DNA from: Cytophagaceae bacterium
GTDB taxonomy: Bacteria; Bacteroidota; Bacteroidia; Cytophagales; Spirosomataceae
NCBI GenBank assembly: GCA_027491195.1
Contig: JAIXWQ010000010.1
Location: forward strand, 62,001 to 126,000
DNA length: 64,000 bases
Reading direction: 5' to 3'
Position numbers and translations under genes: made by a program. Each line of letters starts with the position of its first letter. The stretch's first letter is position 1. This document shows, piece after piece, positions 9,215 through 18,423 of this stretch. The notes beneath the pieces are model-generated. The model was not told the DNA's origin, searched no databases, and saw only the letters and a program-made list of their open reading frames with translations.

Positions 9215-10099
9215 TTAGTGAATTTTCCAAATAGAAAGATTTTTATCGTCCGATGCCGAGACCAGTAAATCGTCGAATGAGCTCCAGATTAGTTTATTTA
9301 CCGAATTCTTATGTCCCCCATGCCTCGATGCATCTAACACTTTGCGTAATTTCAAACCCTTCGTTTCCCAAATCTTCACCGTCTTGTCCATACTCGCTGT
9401 GGCTAACCAGTTACCATCTGGAGAAAATTGCAAATCATGAATGGCATAAATATGCCCAACTACCTCATTTACAATCGTATAATTAGCATCCCACTGCTTA
9501 ATTCGGGCATCTTTACCTACGGAATACAAAACCCCTCCCCTCTCTGCGAGCGAAAAAACGGAAGATTCATGTGCTTGAAATGCCTTTACTAATTGATAAC
9601 CTGAATCAAAAGTTCGAATAAATCCGTCAGAATAACCCACAGCGACCTTACTATTAGTCAATTGCAGGATTGATCGAACGCTCTTTTCACTCGCTTTGAT
9701 ATGCTTCAGCACCGCCTTTGTGGCTAGATCAATCACCGTTATCAAACCATCATTATGACCTATCCAAGCCGTGGAACCCACAAATTCAATGGAAAAAATA
9801 GATAAGCCAGTGGTAGAAATGGAAAAAACCAAGCTTTGATCTGCGACCCGAACGCCCTGAATACCTTGGTAATTATGACCTATCCATAAAATACCTTCTG
9901 AATCTAATTTAATGGCATAAACCGAACCTTCTACTTGGGCAATTACCTTGCCTAAGTCAGGTTTCGCTAAATTCCATTGAACCACCCAGCCATCGGATCC
10001 CGCAGAATAAAACAAGGAATCCTCCCCCGTTTCAAGGGCGTAAACAGGACCACGATGTCCTGAAAAGGTGTCAATACGTTCGATTTGTAGGGTACTCAA
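9215..10099 (-). CDS. WD40-repeat beta-propeller protein
   Basis: The 294-residue protein is built of about seven WD40 blades, for example FSGHRGPVYALETGEDSLFYSAGSDGWVVQW, KAFQAHESSVFSLAERGG and VVGHIYAIHDLQFSPDGNWLATASMDKTVKIW. It has no signal peptide or extra domain, so it should be a cytoplasmic protein-interaction platform. The start is TTG at 10099: an in-frame TAA lies a few codons upstream and there is no in-frame ATG. The DivIVA-like gene follows 43 bases later on the same strand, so the two may act together in a cell-shape or division process (inference from position). Confidence 0.85.
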   Translation of the reverse strand: MSTLQIERIDTFSGHRGPVYALETGEDSLFYSAGSDGWVVQWNLAKPDLGKVIAQVEGSVYAIKLDSEGILWIGHNYQGIQGVRVADQSLVFSISTTGLSIFSIEFVGSTAWIGHNDGLITVIDLATKAVLKHIKASEKSVRSILQLTNSKVAVGYSDGFIRTFDSGYQLVKAFQAHESSVFSLAERGGVLYSVGKDARIKQWDANYTIVNEVVGHIYAIHDLQFSPDGNWLATASMDKTVKIWETKGLKLRKVLDASRHGGHKNSVNKLIWSSFDDLLVSASDDKNLSIWKIH

Positions 10100-10157
10100 A
10101 TTATTTCCATCGATTTAGCTACAAAAATGATAATTTTACGTCCAAATACCCCCAAAC

Positions 10158-10760
10158 ATGCCCCAAATATTTTCAAAAATAAGCTCAGCCGACTTCCAGA
10201 TTCTAGTTTGGAAAATCGAAGAACCGCTGGACTATTTTGAAACATTTCCGGCGACCTGGTCCTCCCCTTCGGTGGAAAATCCCACTAAAAAACTAGAATC
10301 AACTGCAGTAAGGCATTGTTTGCAGCATCTTTCCACTGAATTCGAAACCCTAACATTAGTTCAAAACGATCGCAATCGCCCTTATTTTGAGGAATCAGAC
10401 TGGCATATTAGCCTAACTCACTCCTATCCATATGTGGCCGCAGCCTGTTCACGGAATAAGCGAATCGGAATTGACCTCGAAAAGCCAGGTAGAAATATCG
10501 AAAAAATTGCCCCTCGATTCTTGCATGCAAGAGAATGGGAGAAATGGAAGGAGTATTCAAACTTGTTAACTTTGGCCTGGTCGGCTAAAGAATCCATCTA
10601 CAAGGCGGTGGGAAAACCAGGATTGTCCTTTCAAAAGGAAATGGAGATAAGCGATTTCAACCAAAATCCGTGCAAAGCACAGGTTTCTATGGGAGAAGAA
10701 ATAGATATCTTTTGGGAAGAATACCCAGAATTCAGCCTTACAGTAGCCTTAATCCAATAA
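10158..10760 (+). CDS. 4'-phosphopantetheinyl transferase superfamily protein
   Basis: The 200-residue protein is of the Sfp/AcpT type and transfers phosphopantetheine from CoA to a serine of carrier proteins. Signatures are the RPYF..DWHISLTHSYPYVAAA segment, the Mg-binding RIGIDLEKPGR and the WSAKESIYKAVGKPGLSF motif, with both acidic residues of the GxDxE-like site (GIDLE) and the WxxKE site present. It has no carrier-protein or synthase gene beside it. It overlaps the convergent SirB1-like gene by 12 bases. Whether it serves fatty acid synthesis or a secondary pathway is not evident. Confidence 0.9.
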   Translation: MPQIFSKISSADFQILVWKIEEPLDYFETFPATWSSPSVENPTKKLESTAVRHCLQHLSTEFETLTLVQNDRNRPYFEESDWHISLTHSYPYVAAACSRNKRIGIDLEKPGRNIEKIAPRFLHAREWEKWKEYSNLLTLAWSAKESIYKAVGKPGLSFQKEMEISDFNQNPCKAQVSMGEEIDIFWEEYPEFSLTVALIQ

Positions 10761-11582
10761 GTCAATTAATTCCGTTAGTTCTTCTTTGTAGTCTGTTTCG
10801 CCTGCTTTCTCATAAGCCATTAATAGATTGCGTAGGACGCGACGAATAATCTCTAAATTAGAACAAGGGTTATAATAAATCTCGTTAGGTGTCAAATTCA
10901 ATTGTGCGATATAATTATCAATATCTATCTTATTGAATATCAAGCCTTTATTGAATACATTTATATAAAACTGCAGCCCTTTCTGCTTATAAGTTAATAC
11001 AAAAAGATTAGGTAGATTCACTCCATAAATAGGCAGGCCTAGTTTTTGGGCAATCCACATATAAATTACACAAAGGCTAATCGGATTACCTTTTTTGGAC
11101 GATAACACATTATTAATGAAGGAGTTATTCGCAGCATGAAAATTCTTCGAATTAGGTCCAAACTTCAATTGTTCGAACATCACTGAGTTCAGCACCTTCA
11201 CTTGATCCATCGGATGTAAATCCTCCCGCATTTGAGGCCAAACCTCATAATACAGCTGATCCATCTCCACTTTCAAGTCATTGAAGCTATAATCTGGGTA
11301 ACGGTAGGTAGCCAGAATCCACATCCCCTCTAATAAATCCATCCCGCCCGATTCCTTCCATACCTGCAAACGAGTCTTTACCGATTGCCATTGGAAATCA
11401 TGAATCAAATTCTCAATTTTAGATTGTAAGATGGGATTTAAACTTTCTGTTTCCCATTCCGACTCTAAAACAGGGATAATAGATGGTCCTAAGGTCCGAA
11501 TTTGCTGCTCCACCATGCTCACGACTTCCTGATCGGAATCGTCTAATAAATGAATCATTGCTTTAATGGCAGCATCCGTCAT
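10749..11582 (-). CDS. SirB1 / transglutaminase-like (Transglut_core2) family protein
   Basis: The 277-residue protein contains the SirB1 core: VLNSVMFEQLKFGPNSKNFHAANNSFINNVL and GNPISLCVIYMWIAQKLGLPIYGVNLPNLFVL. The cysteine in SLCVIY occupies the position of the catalytic cysteine of the transglutaminase-like fold. The N-terminal third resembles a HEAT-like helical segment (EVVSMVEQQIRTLGPSIIPVLE). Family function is not established; the name comes from a Salmonella locus. The 3' end overlaps that of the phosphopantetheinyl transferase. Confidence 0.82.
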   Translation of the reverse strand: MTDAAIKAMIHLLDDSDQEVVSMVEQQIRTLGPSIIPVLESEWETESLNPILQSKIENLIHDFQWQSVKTRLQVWKESGGMDLLEGMWILATYRYPDYSFNDLKVEMDQLYYEVWPQMREDLHPMDQVKVLNSVMFEQLKFGPNSKNFHAANNSFINNVLSSKKGNPISLCVIYMWIAQKLGLPIYGVNLPNLFVLTYKQKGLQFYINVFNKGLIFNKIDIDNYIAQLNLTPNEIYYNPCSNLEIIRRVLRNLLMAYEKAGETDYKEELTELIDLLD

Positions 11583-11632
11583 AGGTAACGTATATTTTTT
11601 GCAAAACTAAAGACAATTGGCCTATTTTCACT

Positions 11633-11640
11633 TAAATTTG
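11633..11640 (+). promoter_or_regulatory. Possible -7 box for galE-rfbB-rfbA
   Basis: TAAATTTG matches the TAnnTTTG element 23 bases before the galE start. The TTG upstream is at a non-standard spacing (13 bases), so this is only partial support. A minus-strand match (TAGTTTTG, 11602-11609) points towards the SirB1-like gene. Confidence 0.4.
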
Positions 11641-11663
11641 TCTTTAATTCTTACAAAAATTAG

Positions 11664-12677
11664 ATGCAAATATTAATTACAGGCGGTGCTGGTTTCATTG
11701 GATCCCATACTTATGTGGTATTGAAAGAAAATGGTTACACGCCCATCATCGTAGACAATTTCTCTAATTCTTCGAAACAGGTGATCAAAAACCTGGAAAT
11801 AATTACCAAAGAAGCGGTTATTTATGAAGAAGGCGACGTAAATGACCCTCAGACCTACGATCAATTATTCACGAAATACGACATCAAAGGAATCATCCAC
11901 TTCGCTGCCTCGAAAGCGGTAGGCGAATCGGTGGAAAACCCGTTGAAATACTACCGAAATAACGTAGCGGCAACGGTACTATTGTTAGAGAAAATGGCTC
12001 AATATGGCCTTTCTAACCTGGTATTCTCGTCTTCTTGCACTGTTTACGGTCAACCAGAAACCTTACCAGCGACGGAAGAATCTCCGGTTCAACCGGCTAC
12101 TTCTCCTTACGGAAACTCAAAACAAATCTGTGAAGAGATCATTCGAGATACGGTAGCAGCTTCAACTTCCCTAAAAGCAATAGCCTTACGCTATTTTAAC
12201 CCGATTGGGGCACATGAATCCGCATTAATCGGTGAATTGCCCTTAGGTACACCCGCTAATTTGATTCCTTTTTTAACTCAATCGGTGGCAGGATTGCGGG
12301 GTCCTTTGCAGGTTTGGGGAACAGATTATCCTACGCCTGATGGAACCGCAATCAGAGATTATATTCATGTGGTTGATTTAGCTAAAGCGCATGTGAAGGC
12401 CCTAGCCTATCTAATTGATGGTAAATCGGATGTCAAATACGACTTCTTTAATATCGGAACAGGGCAAGGTAGCTCAGTAATGGAGGTTATTTTAGCTTTT
12501 GAGAAAGCGACGGGCAAGAAAGTGAATTATGAAGTTAGAGACCGCAGAGCGGGTGATATTACTGCCGTTTATGCGTCTACGGATAAATCGAACCAGGTTT
12601 TAGGTTGGAAAACAGAATATAGTTTAGAAAGAGCTTTGCAAGATTCTTGGAAATGGCAAGAATCGTTAATAAAATAA
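11664..12677 (+). CDS. galE: UDP-glucose 4-epimerase
   Basis: The 337-residue extended short-chain dehydrogenase interconverts UDP-glucose and UDP-galactose with bound NAD. The Rossmann motif GGAGFIGSH is at 7-15, SSSCTVYG carries the catalytic serine, and SPYGNSKQICE carries the Tyr-xxx-Lys pair. The later segments RYFNPIGAHESALIGE and DYPTPDGTAIRDYIHVVDLA are diagnostic of GalE against other UDP-sugar epimerases. It is the first gene of a tight three-gene unit with rfbB and rfbA, so it probably feeds surface polysaccharide synthesis. Confidence 0.95.
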   Translation: MQILITGGAGFIGSHTYVVLKENGYTPIIVDNFSNSSKQVIKNLEIITKEAVIYEEGDVNDPQTYDQLFTKYDIKGIIHFAASKAVGESVENPLKYYRNNVAATVLLLEKMAQYGLSNLVFSSSCTVYGQPETLPATEESPVQPATSPYGNSKQICEEIIRDTVAASTSLKAIALRYFNPIGAHESALIGELPLGTPANLIPFLTQSVAGLRGPLQVWGTDYPTPDGTAIRDYIHVVDLAKAHVKALAYLIDGKSDVKYDFFNIGTGQGSSVMEVILAFEKATGKKVNYEVRDRRAGDITAVYASTDKSNQVLGWKTEYSLERALQDSWKWQESLIK

Positions 12678-12678
12678 G

Positions 12679-13734
12679 ATGAAAAAGTTAGTCATTACCG
12701 GCGGTGCCGGATTTATTGGTTCTCATGTGGTCCGTTTGTTTGTAAACAAATACCCTGACTACCAGATTTATAATTTAGATGCCTTGACATATGCAGGTAA
12801 TTTGGCAAATAATGAGGATGTGGCATCTGCCCCTAATTACCACTTCATTAAAGCGGATATTACAGATGCAGATCATATCGATGCCTTGTTTGCAGAGCAT
12901 CAATTTGATGGTGTATTGCACCTAGCGGCAGAATCTCACGTAGATCGCTCCATTACGGATCCTTTGGCATTCGTTCGTACGAATGTAATTGGTACCGTAA
13001 ACTTATTGCAAGCAGCGAAGAAACACTGGGCTGGCAAGATGGAAGGAAAGCGCTTCTACCATATCTCCACAGATGAGGTATATGGAGAGTTGCATGATCC
13101 GAATGAATTCTTTTTGGAAACTACTTCATACGATCCTCGTTCCCCTTATTCAGCCTCTAAAGCAAGTTCAGATCACTTCGTACGTGCTTACCACGAAACC
13201 TATGGTTTACCAACCGTGATCACGAACTGCTCGAACAATTATGGCCCCAATCACTTCCCGGAGAAATTAATCCCTTTGATGATTCATAACATCATGAACA
13301 ATAAACCACTTCCAGTGTATGGAAAGGGCGAAAACGTACGCGATTGGTTATTTGTTATCGACCATGCGCGCGCGATTGATACGGTTTTCCATGATGGAAA
13401 AATTGGTGAGACCTATAACATCGGTGGATTCAATGAGTGGAAAAATATCGATTTAGTGCATTTATTGTGCAAAATCATGGATGAAAAATTAGGTCGTCCG
13501 GAAGGAACTTCGGCTCAATTAATTACCTATGTAACGGATCGTGCGGGTCACGATTTACGTTATGCGATCGATGCAAACAAGATTATGAAGGAATTAGGCT
13601 GGGAGCCTAGTTTGCAATTTGCAGAAGGATTAGAGAAAACGGTGAACTGGTATTTAGCCAACGAAAAATGGCTAAATGATGTTACATCGGGAGATTATCA
13701 AAAATATTACGAAAAAAACTACGCAGGCAGATAA
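12679..13734 (+). CDS. rfbB: dTDP-glucose 4,6-dehydratase
   Basis: The 351-residue protein makes dTDP-4-keto-6-deoxyglucose, the second step of dTDP-rhamnose synthesis. Visible are [14 protein letters not shown], the catalytic TDEVYG triplet (Thr-Asp-Glu), [16 protein letters not shown] with the Tyr-Lys pair, and [15 protein letters not shown]. It starts one base after galE and is followed after one base by rfbA. rfbC is about 13.7 kb away at 27385, and no rfbD homologue is seen in the window. Confidence 0.96.
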   Translation: MKKLVITGGAGFIGSHVVRLFVNKYPDYQIYNLDALTYAGNLANNEDVASAPNYHFIKADITDADHIDALFAEHQFDGVLHLAAESHVDRSITDPLAFVRTNVIGTVNLLQAAKKHWAGKMEGKRFYHISTDEVYGELHDPNEFFLETTSYDPRSPYSASKASSDHFVRAYHETYGLPTVITNCSNNYGPNHFPEKLIPLMIHNIMNNKPLPVYGKGENVRDWLFVIDHARAIDTVFHDGKIGETYNIGGFNEWKNIDLVHLLCKIMDEKLGRPEGTSAQLITYVTDRAGHDLRYAIDANKIMKELGWEPSLQFAEGLEKTVNWYLANEKWLNDVTSGDYQKYYEKNYAGR

Positions 13735-13735
13735 C

Positions 13736-14596
13736 ATGAAAGGAATTATTTTAGCGGGTGGATCTGGAACAAGATTACACCCATTGACTTTAGCGGTTAG
13801 CAAGCAATTAATGCCGGTTTATGACAAGCCGATGATCTATTATCCCTTGTCGATTTTAATGTTATCCGGTATTAAAGAGATTTTAATCATCTCTACTCCA
13901 CATGATTTACCTCATTTTGAAAAGTTATTAGGGGATGGATCCCAAATTGGATGTCGCTTCGAATATGCCGTACAACCAGAACCGAATGGTTTAGCGCAAG
14001 CATTCGTGATCGGTGAGAAATTCATTGGGAAAGATAAGGTGGCTTTAGTTTTAGGGGATAATATCTTCTATGGCTCAGGCTTAAGTAAGTTGTTACAAGC
14101 AAACAACGATCCTTCAGGAGGCGTGGTGTATGCTTATTCTGTGAATGACCCAGAGCGTTATGGCGTGGTAGAATTCGATGCAGACAATAAAGTAATCTCG
14201 ATCGAAGAGAAACCAGCGAAGCCTAAATCAAATTATGCCGTTCCAGGCTTGTATTTCTACGATAATGACGTGGTGGAGATTGCCAAAAACATCGCCCCAT
14301 CCCCTCGCGGAGAATACGAAATCACAGACGTAAATAAGGAATACTTGAAGCAAGGTCGTCTTTCAGTGGGCATTCTGAACCGAGGTACTGCCTGGTTAGA
14401 TACAGGGACATTTGCTTCCTTAATGCAGGCTGGACAATTTGTTCAGGTAATCGAAGAGCGCCAAGGAATGAAAGTGGGTTGTATCGAGGAAGTAGCCTAT
14501 CGCATGGGTTATATCGATAAAGCGCAATTAAAGAAGATCGCTGAGCCGCTAGTAAAAAGTGGTTATGGCCAGTATTTATTGAATTTAATCGCCTAA
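13736..14596 (+). CDS. rfbA: Glucose-1-phosphate thymidylyltransferase
   Basis: The 286-residue nucleotidyltransferase makes dTDP-glucose from dTTP and glucose-1-phosphate. The [11 protein letters not shown] signature is at 8-18, then [19 protein letters not shown] and [11 protein letters not shown]. The start chosen is ATG 13736, which gives the family N-terminus MKGIILAGG; an upstream in-frame ATG at 13676 would add 20 unrelated residues overlapping rfbB. It is the third gene of the galE-rfbB-rfbA unit. Confidence 0.96.
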   Translation: MKGIILAGGSGTRLHPLTLAVSKQLMPVYDKPMIYYPLSILMLSGIKEILIISTPHDLPHFEKLLGDGSQIGCRFEYAVQPEPNGLAQAFVIGEKFIGKDKVALVLGDNIFYGSGLSKLLQANNDPSGGVVYAYSVNDPERYGVVEFDADNKVISIEEKPAKPKSNYAVPGLYFYDNDVVEIAKNIAPSPRGEYEITDVNKEYLKQGRLSVGILNRGTAWLDTGTFASLMQAGQFVQVIEERQGMKVGCIEEVAYRMGYIDKAQLKKIAEPLVKSGYGQYLLNLIA

Positions 14597-14602
14597 TCGG
14601 CT

Positions 14603-15772
14603 TTAAATTCCCATTATTCCCGCTATCAACGCTAAGGTAAACAGCAAGATGGCTGGAATTTTTGTTTTATCTGCTAAAAGAAAAGCAGCAGCCACTATCC
14701 CCAAAGAGAGAAACTGGGCATCGATGAATAAAGGCTTCGTAAACGTAAAAACGGCCACTAAGGTTAAACCTACTGAAGCCGCTTGAATTCCCGCTAAAGA
14801 GGCCCTAATGAAGCGATACTGCTTCAATTGTGTCCAAATCCGAAAGACAAAGAAGATCAAAAACGTTCCAGGTAAGAATATTCCTAAAGCACCGATTACA
14901 GACCCAGCAAGTTCCCCTAAGAGACCATACTCCTTCATCAATAATACGCCTAAATAGGAAGTAAAGGCAAATACAGGTCCCGGAAGCGTCTGTGAAAGCG
15001 CCATACCTGTTAGAAAAGCCTCTGAGCCTATCAGCTGTTTAAATTCCACAAATTCAGTGTAAAGCACAGGCGCTAGTATGTGCCCACCACCAAAAACCAA
15101 GGATCCATTCCGGTAAAAATTCTCAAAAAGACGAATCGGAAAATAGTCCGTAAAGTGGCCTAATAAAGCTAAAGCGACTAGAAATCCCCAATACAGATGG
15201 AAATTCCCCCAGGGAATAACGAATTTATGTTTTGTTTGGCGAGGGAAATCTTTGTAATTCAAGGATGAAACAATACCCCCTAACACTAATACGAGTGGAA
15301 AGATATAGGGACTATGAAAAGCTATGCCTAAAAACAAGGTGACTAATAAAATGATCACATACATCGGCCCTGTAATCACCTTTTTGGCCATAAACCAACC
15401 CGCCTGCAAAATCAAACCAATTCCCACTGGCATGACATAATGCAAAATGGACTGATTACGTAAAAATGTCATCCCATAGGCCGCTAGGGTCATAATGAAG
15501 ACCGCTGGGGTAATCCAAAAAAACAAGGTAAGATAAGCCAAAGAAGCCCCACCCCGCTTCAAACCGATCGCTGTGATCATTTGAGTCGAAGTAGGGCCTG
15601 GTAATACAGAGCAGAGAGCCTGAATTTCAAACAATTCATCTTCTGTTACATACGCACGTTTCTTTACCAAACGGTCTAAAAAGAGCGCAAAATGTACTTG
15701 AGGTCCACCAAAAGAGGTGCAGGCTAAAACCAAGATATCGATCAGAAAATCCAGGTGTTTTAGCCGCTTCAT
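14603..15772 (-). CDS. Chromate transporter (CHR) family, two-domain
   Basis: The 389-residue membrane protein has two homologous halves, each with a Pro-Gly-Pro signature: CSVLPGPTSTQMITAIGLKRGG in the first and ALSQTLPGPVFAFTSYLG in the second. About 10-12 hydrophobic segments are visible. Long-chain CHR proteins can expel chromate, but many members have other unknown anion substrates. No reductase or regulator of chromate lies beside it. It follows the 2OG oxygenase gene on the same strand with no spacer and probably shares its transcript. Confidence 0.88.
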   Translation of the reverse strand: MKRLKHLDFLIDILVLACTSFGGPQVHFALFLDRLVKKRAYVTEDELFEIQALCSVLPGPTSTQMITAIGLKRGGASLAYLTLFFWITPAVFIMTLAAYGMTFLRNQSILHYVMPVGIGLILQAGWFMAKKVITGPMYVIILLVTLFLGIAFHSPYIFPLVLVLGGIVSSLNYKDFPRQTKHKFVIPWGNFHLYWGFLVALALLGHFTDYFPIRLFENFYRNGSLVFGGGHILAPVLYTEFVEFKQLIGSEAFLTGMALSQTLPGPVFAFTSYLGVLLMKEYGLLGELAGSVIGALGIFLPGTFLIFFVFRIWTQLKQYRFIRASLAGIQAASVGLTLVAVFTFTKPLFIDAQFLSLGIVAAAFLLADKTKIPAILLFTLALIAGIMGI

Positions 15773-16741
15773 TTATGCTTTTTTAAGTCCTAATTCGATC
15801 AACCTTTCATTCAAAAACGCCCCTGCCGTCATATCCGTGTATATTTTAGGATACTCAGTAGACACACAAGAAGACAAACAAGATAAATCCATTTCTGAAC
15901 GAGGGTGCATGAAGAAAGGAATTGAATAACGCGACGTTCCCATTTTCTCTCTTGGCGGATTCACCACGCGATGTATCGTCGATTTCAATTTGTGATTCGT
16001 CAAACGATCTAACATATCACCTACATTCACAACTACTTGATCAGGCAAGGCTGTAATGGGTATCCATTTACCATCCATACGCAAAACTTCTAAACCCTCT
16101 GCAGATGCACCCATTAACAAGGTAATCAAGTTAATGTCACCATGAGCGGCTGCTCTCACAGCCCCTTCCGGCAAGGAATCCGGGTCCAAAATAGGGAAAT
16201 AGTGAATCGCACGAAGAATGGAATTCCCATTCTTTACACGTGATTCAAAATAATCTTCCGGTAGTTCTAAATACAGCGCAATCGCCTGCAATAGGGACTT
16301 CCCAGCCTTTTCTAAGGTTTGATATGCCTCTACCGTGTATTTTTCAAAATCAGGATATTCCGCAGGAAATACATTCTCAGGGTATTCTGACCATACCGAA
16401 TCTCCATCCTCCTTGCGTGGCTGACCCACGTGATAGAACTCCTTCAAATCAGGTATCTTGAAACCTTTCGCTGTTTCTTTCCGCTTACCGATATAACCAC
16501 GTTGACCTGCAATTCCTTCAATTTCATAGGTTTGCTTCAACGTATCCGGGGACTGAAAGAATTGCTCTACCTCGCTATACAGCTTGGACGTGAAGTCATT
16601 CGTTAGTCCGTGACCCTTAATCGCCACAAATCCTATCGTATTGAAAGCAGCCCCTAATTCTTGTACAAATTTCGCCTTGCGTGAAGCATCTCCAGAAAGG
16701 AAATCTGCTAAATCCAACGAAGGAATTTCATCTAATAACAT
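15773..16741 (-). CDS. Isopenicillin N synthase-like 2-oxoglutarate/Fe(II) oxygenase
   Basis: The 322-residue dioxygenase belongs to the IPNS/flavonol-synthase-like superfamily. The iron ligands His-x-Asp (AHGDINLITLLM) and distal His (TIHRVVNPP) are present, as is Arg-x-Ser (SRYSIPFF) for the 2-oxoglutarate carboxylate. An N-terminal DIOX_N region (IPSLDLADFLSG, GFVAIKGHGL) precedes the core. ATG 16741 is preferred over a TTG at 16768; it lies one base after the superoxide dismutase stop (TAAGATG). Substrate unknown. The sod-oxygenase-transporter order is tight. Confidence 0.88.
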   Translation of the reverse strand: MLLDEIPSLDLADFLSGDASRKAKFVQELGAAFNTIGFVAIKGHGLTNDFTSKLYSEVEQFFQSPDTLKQTYEIEGIAGQRGYIGKRKETAKGFKIPDLKEFYHVGQPRKEDGDSVWSEYPENVFPAEYPDFEKYTVEAYQTLEKAGKSLLQAIALYLELPEDYFESRVKNGNSILRAIHYFPILDPDSLPEGAVRAAAHGDINLITLLMGASAEGLEVLRMDGKWIPITALPDQVVVNVGDMLDRLTNHKLKSTIHRVVNPPREKMGTSRYSIPFFMHPRSEMDLSCLSSCVSTEYPKIYTDMTAGAFLNERLIELGLKKA

Positions 16742-16742
16742 C

Positions 16743-17417
16743 TTATTTACTAAAGTTTGTTGATACAAAGTCCCAGTTAACTAGGTTCCAAAAAGCCGCG
16801 ATATAATCCGCGCGCTTATTCATATATTTCAAATAATACGCATGTTCCCACACGTCCAAAGCTAAGATCGGTTGTCCTTTCACTTCCGCCACATCCATTA
16901 AAGGATTATCTTGATTAGGCGTAGAGGAGATCACCAATTTCCCGTCTTTCTTTAACAACCAAGCCCAGCCTGACCCAAAACGAGACGTCGCAGCCTTCGT
17001 GAATTCTGCCTTAAAGGCATCAAATGAGCCAAAATCAGCGTCGATTTGTTTGGCTAGCGCCTCGGATGGTTTCGTTCCTTTAACTGGCCCTAACACATTC
17101 CAGAAAAAGCTATGATTCCAGTGTCCTCCCCCATTGTTGCGTACGGCAACGGGTTGAGATGAAACGGTGGCTAAAATTTCTTCCAGCGTCTTTGTCGTTC
17201 CCGGCAAAGCCTTATTCAAGTTATCCACATAGGCCTTATGGTGGCGATCGTGGTGAATTTCCATCGTTAAACGATCGATATGAGGCTCTAAAGCATCAAA
17301 TGCATAAGGCAAAGCCGGTAAAGTAAACGAGTCTGCCACAGGTGCAGAAAAAGAAGGCAATACGACGCTAGCTCCCGCAAGAACTACCGATTTCTGTAAA
17401 AATTCAGCACGTTTCAT
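16743..17417 (-). CDS. Exported Fe/Mn superoxide dismutase
   Basis: The 224-residue enzyme converts superoxide to oxygen and hydrogen peroxide. Metal ligands are His55 (in [11 protein letters not shown]), His102 ([10 protein letters not shown]), and the Asp and His of [13 protein letters not shown]. Unlike the cytoplasmic form, it starts with a leader ([20 protein letters not shown], cleavage about 25), so the protein should be periplasmic. The KR pair before a hydrophobic segment resembles a Tat leader but is not a strict twin arginine. Metal choice cannot be told from sequence alone. It shares a transcript with the 2OG oxygenase, one base apart. Confidence 0.92.
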   Translation of the reverse strand: MKRAEFLQKSVVLAGASVVLPSFSAPVADSFTLPALPYAFDALEPHIDRLTMEIHHDRHHKAYVDNLNKALPGTTKTLEEILATVSSQPVAVRNNGGGHWNHSFFWNVLGPVKGTKPSEALAKQIDADFGSFDAFKAEFTKAATSRFGSGWAWLLKKDGKLVISSTPNQDNPLMDVAEVKGQPILALDVWEHAYYLKYMNKRADYIAAFWNLVNWDFVSTNFSK

Positions 17418-17434
17418 CGTTTTTTGGTTTAATA

Positions 17435-18043
17435 CTATTCGTACGAAACTCGACCTACTATACTTCGGCCGAGTGTAATCTCGTCTGTATACTCTAAATC
17501 ACCCCCGATCGGAATTCCTCGCGCGATCGTTGATAATTTGACAGGGAACTCTTTTAATTTTTTGGTCAAATAAAAGGCTGTTGTATCTCCCTCCATCGTT
17601 GGGCTAAGGCCTAAAATCACTTCAGTAACTTTCCCAGAGGCTACGCGAGCCACTAAGGATTCGATAGTTAAATCGCCTGGCGAAATACCAGACAAGGGCG
17701 AAATAATCCCTCCTAACACATGGTATAATCCGGTAAACTGACCTGTATTTTCAATCGCTAATACATCCCGTAAATCCTCTACCACACAAAGAATGCTTTC
17801 ATCGCGCTTGTGGCTGGCACAAATACCACACAAATCTCCGTCAGAAATCATGTGGCATTGAGGGCAGTATTTCGTCTCTGTACGTAATTGAACTACCGCA
17901 TGGGCTAGTTGAAGGGATTGAGCTTCTGGACGCTTCAATAAATGTAAGGCTAAACGTAGCGCTGATTTTTTACCAATCCCTGGGAGTTTGGAAATCTCCT
18001 CCACGGCTTGTTCAATCATCTTCGAAGGATAAGTATTCATCAT
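17435..18043 (-). CDS. recR: Recombination mediator protein RecR
   Basis: The 202-residue protein loads RecA with RecF and RecO at gapped DNA. The N-terminal helix-hairpin-helix ([20 protein letters not shown]), the four-cysteine zinc finger ([17 protein letters not shown]) and the Toprim domain ([15 protein letters not shown]) are all clear, and the length is standard. The start overlaps the clpS stop in an ATGA, so translation is probably coupled. Confidence 0.96.
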   Translation of the reverse strand: MMNTYPSKMIEQAVEEISKLPGIGKKSALRLALHLLKRPEAQSLQLAHAVVQLRTETKYCPQCHMISDGDLCGICASHKRDESILCVVEDLRDVLAIENTGQFTGLYHVLGGIISPLSGISPGDLTIESLVARVASGKVTEVILGLSPTMEGDTTAFYLTKKLKEFPVKLSTIARGIPIGGDLEYTDEITLGRSIVGRVSYE

Positions 18044-18372
18044 GCGCTAGCTTCTATTTCTGCTGAGATTCCTCTACGGCAAATTTCATTGCGCATAGCC
18101 ACTAATTCGTCAAATCCTCCAGTTTTTACCCCGCATTTTCCTCTAAAGTGAATCTGCAAGGTACATTGTTCTGCTTGTTGAGGGGTATGTTCACATACCT
18201 CAATCAAAGTCAAAATAACGTATTCAAAGGAGTTTACTTCATCATTATAGACGACCAGTTGATGGGCTTCGATCACCTCTTCCTCTACGAGGGTGGAGGT
18301 TTCTTCTTGCCATTTTTCCTGATTTTGAAAAGAAAAAGGTAGACGATAAATACTATCTACACAGAATTCCAT
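18040..18372 (-). CDS. clpS: ATP-dependent Clp protease adaptor ClpS
   Basis: The 110-residue adaptor binds N-degron substrates and hands them to ClpAP/ClpCP. The core reads HQLVVYNDEVNSFEYVILTLIEV, where YNDEVNSF matches the family N-end-binding motif, and ends CTLQIHFRGKCGVKTGG. ATG 18372 is chosen; an extension to 18435 would add a basic and aromatic stretch unlike the family and collide with the divergent symporter gene. It is the first gene of a clpS-recR pair. Confidence 0.9.
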   Translation of the reverse strand: MEFCVDSIYRLPFSFQNQEKWQEETSTLVEEEVIEAHQLVVYNDEVNSFEYVILTLIEVCEHTPQQAEQCTLQIHFRGKCGVKTGGFDELVAMRNEICRRGISAEIEASA

Positions 18373-18423
18373 ATTTTTGATGAATTTGAAATCAAATTTA
18401 AAAAAAAATCCGTTCCAAACCTT

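Noticed and set aside
13676-13735. 20-residue extension of RfbA
   Set aside because: It overlaps rfbB in another frame and the family N-terminus MKGIILAGG starts at 13736.
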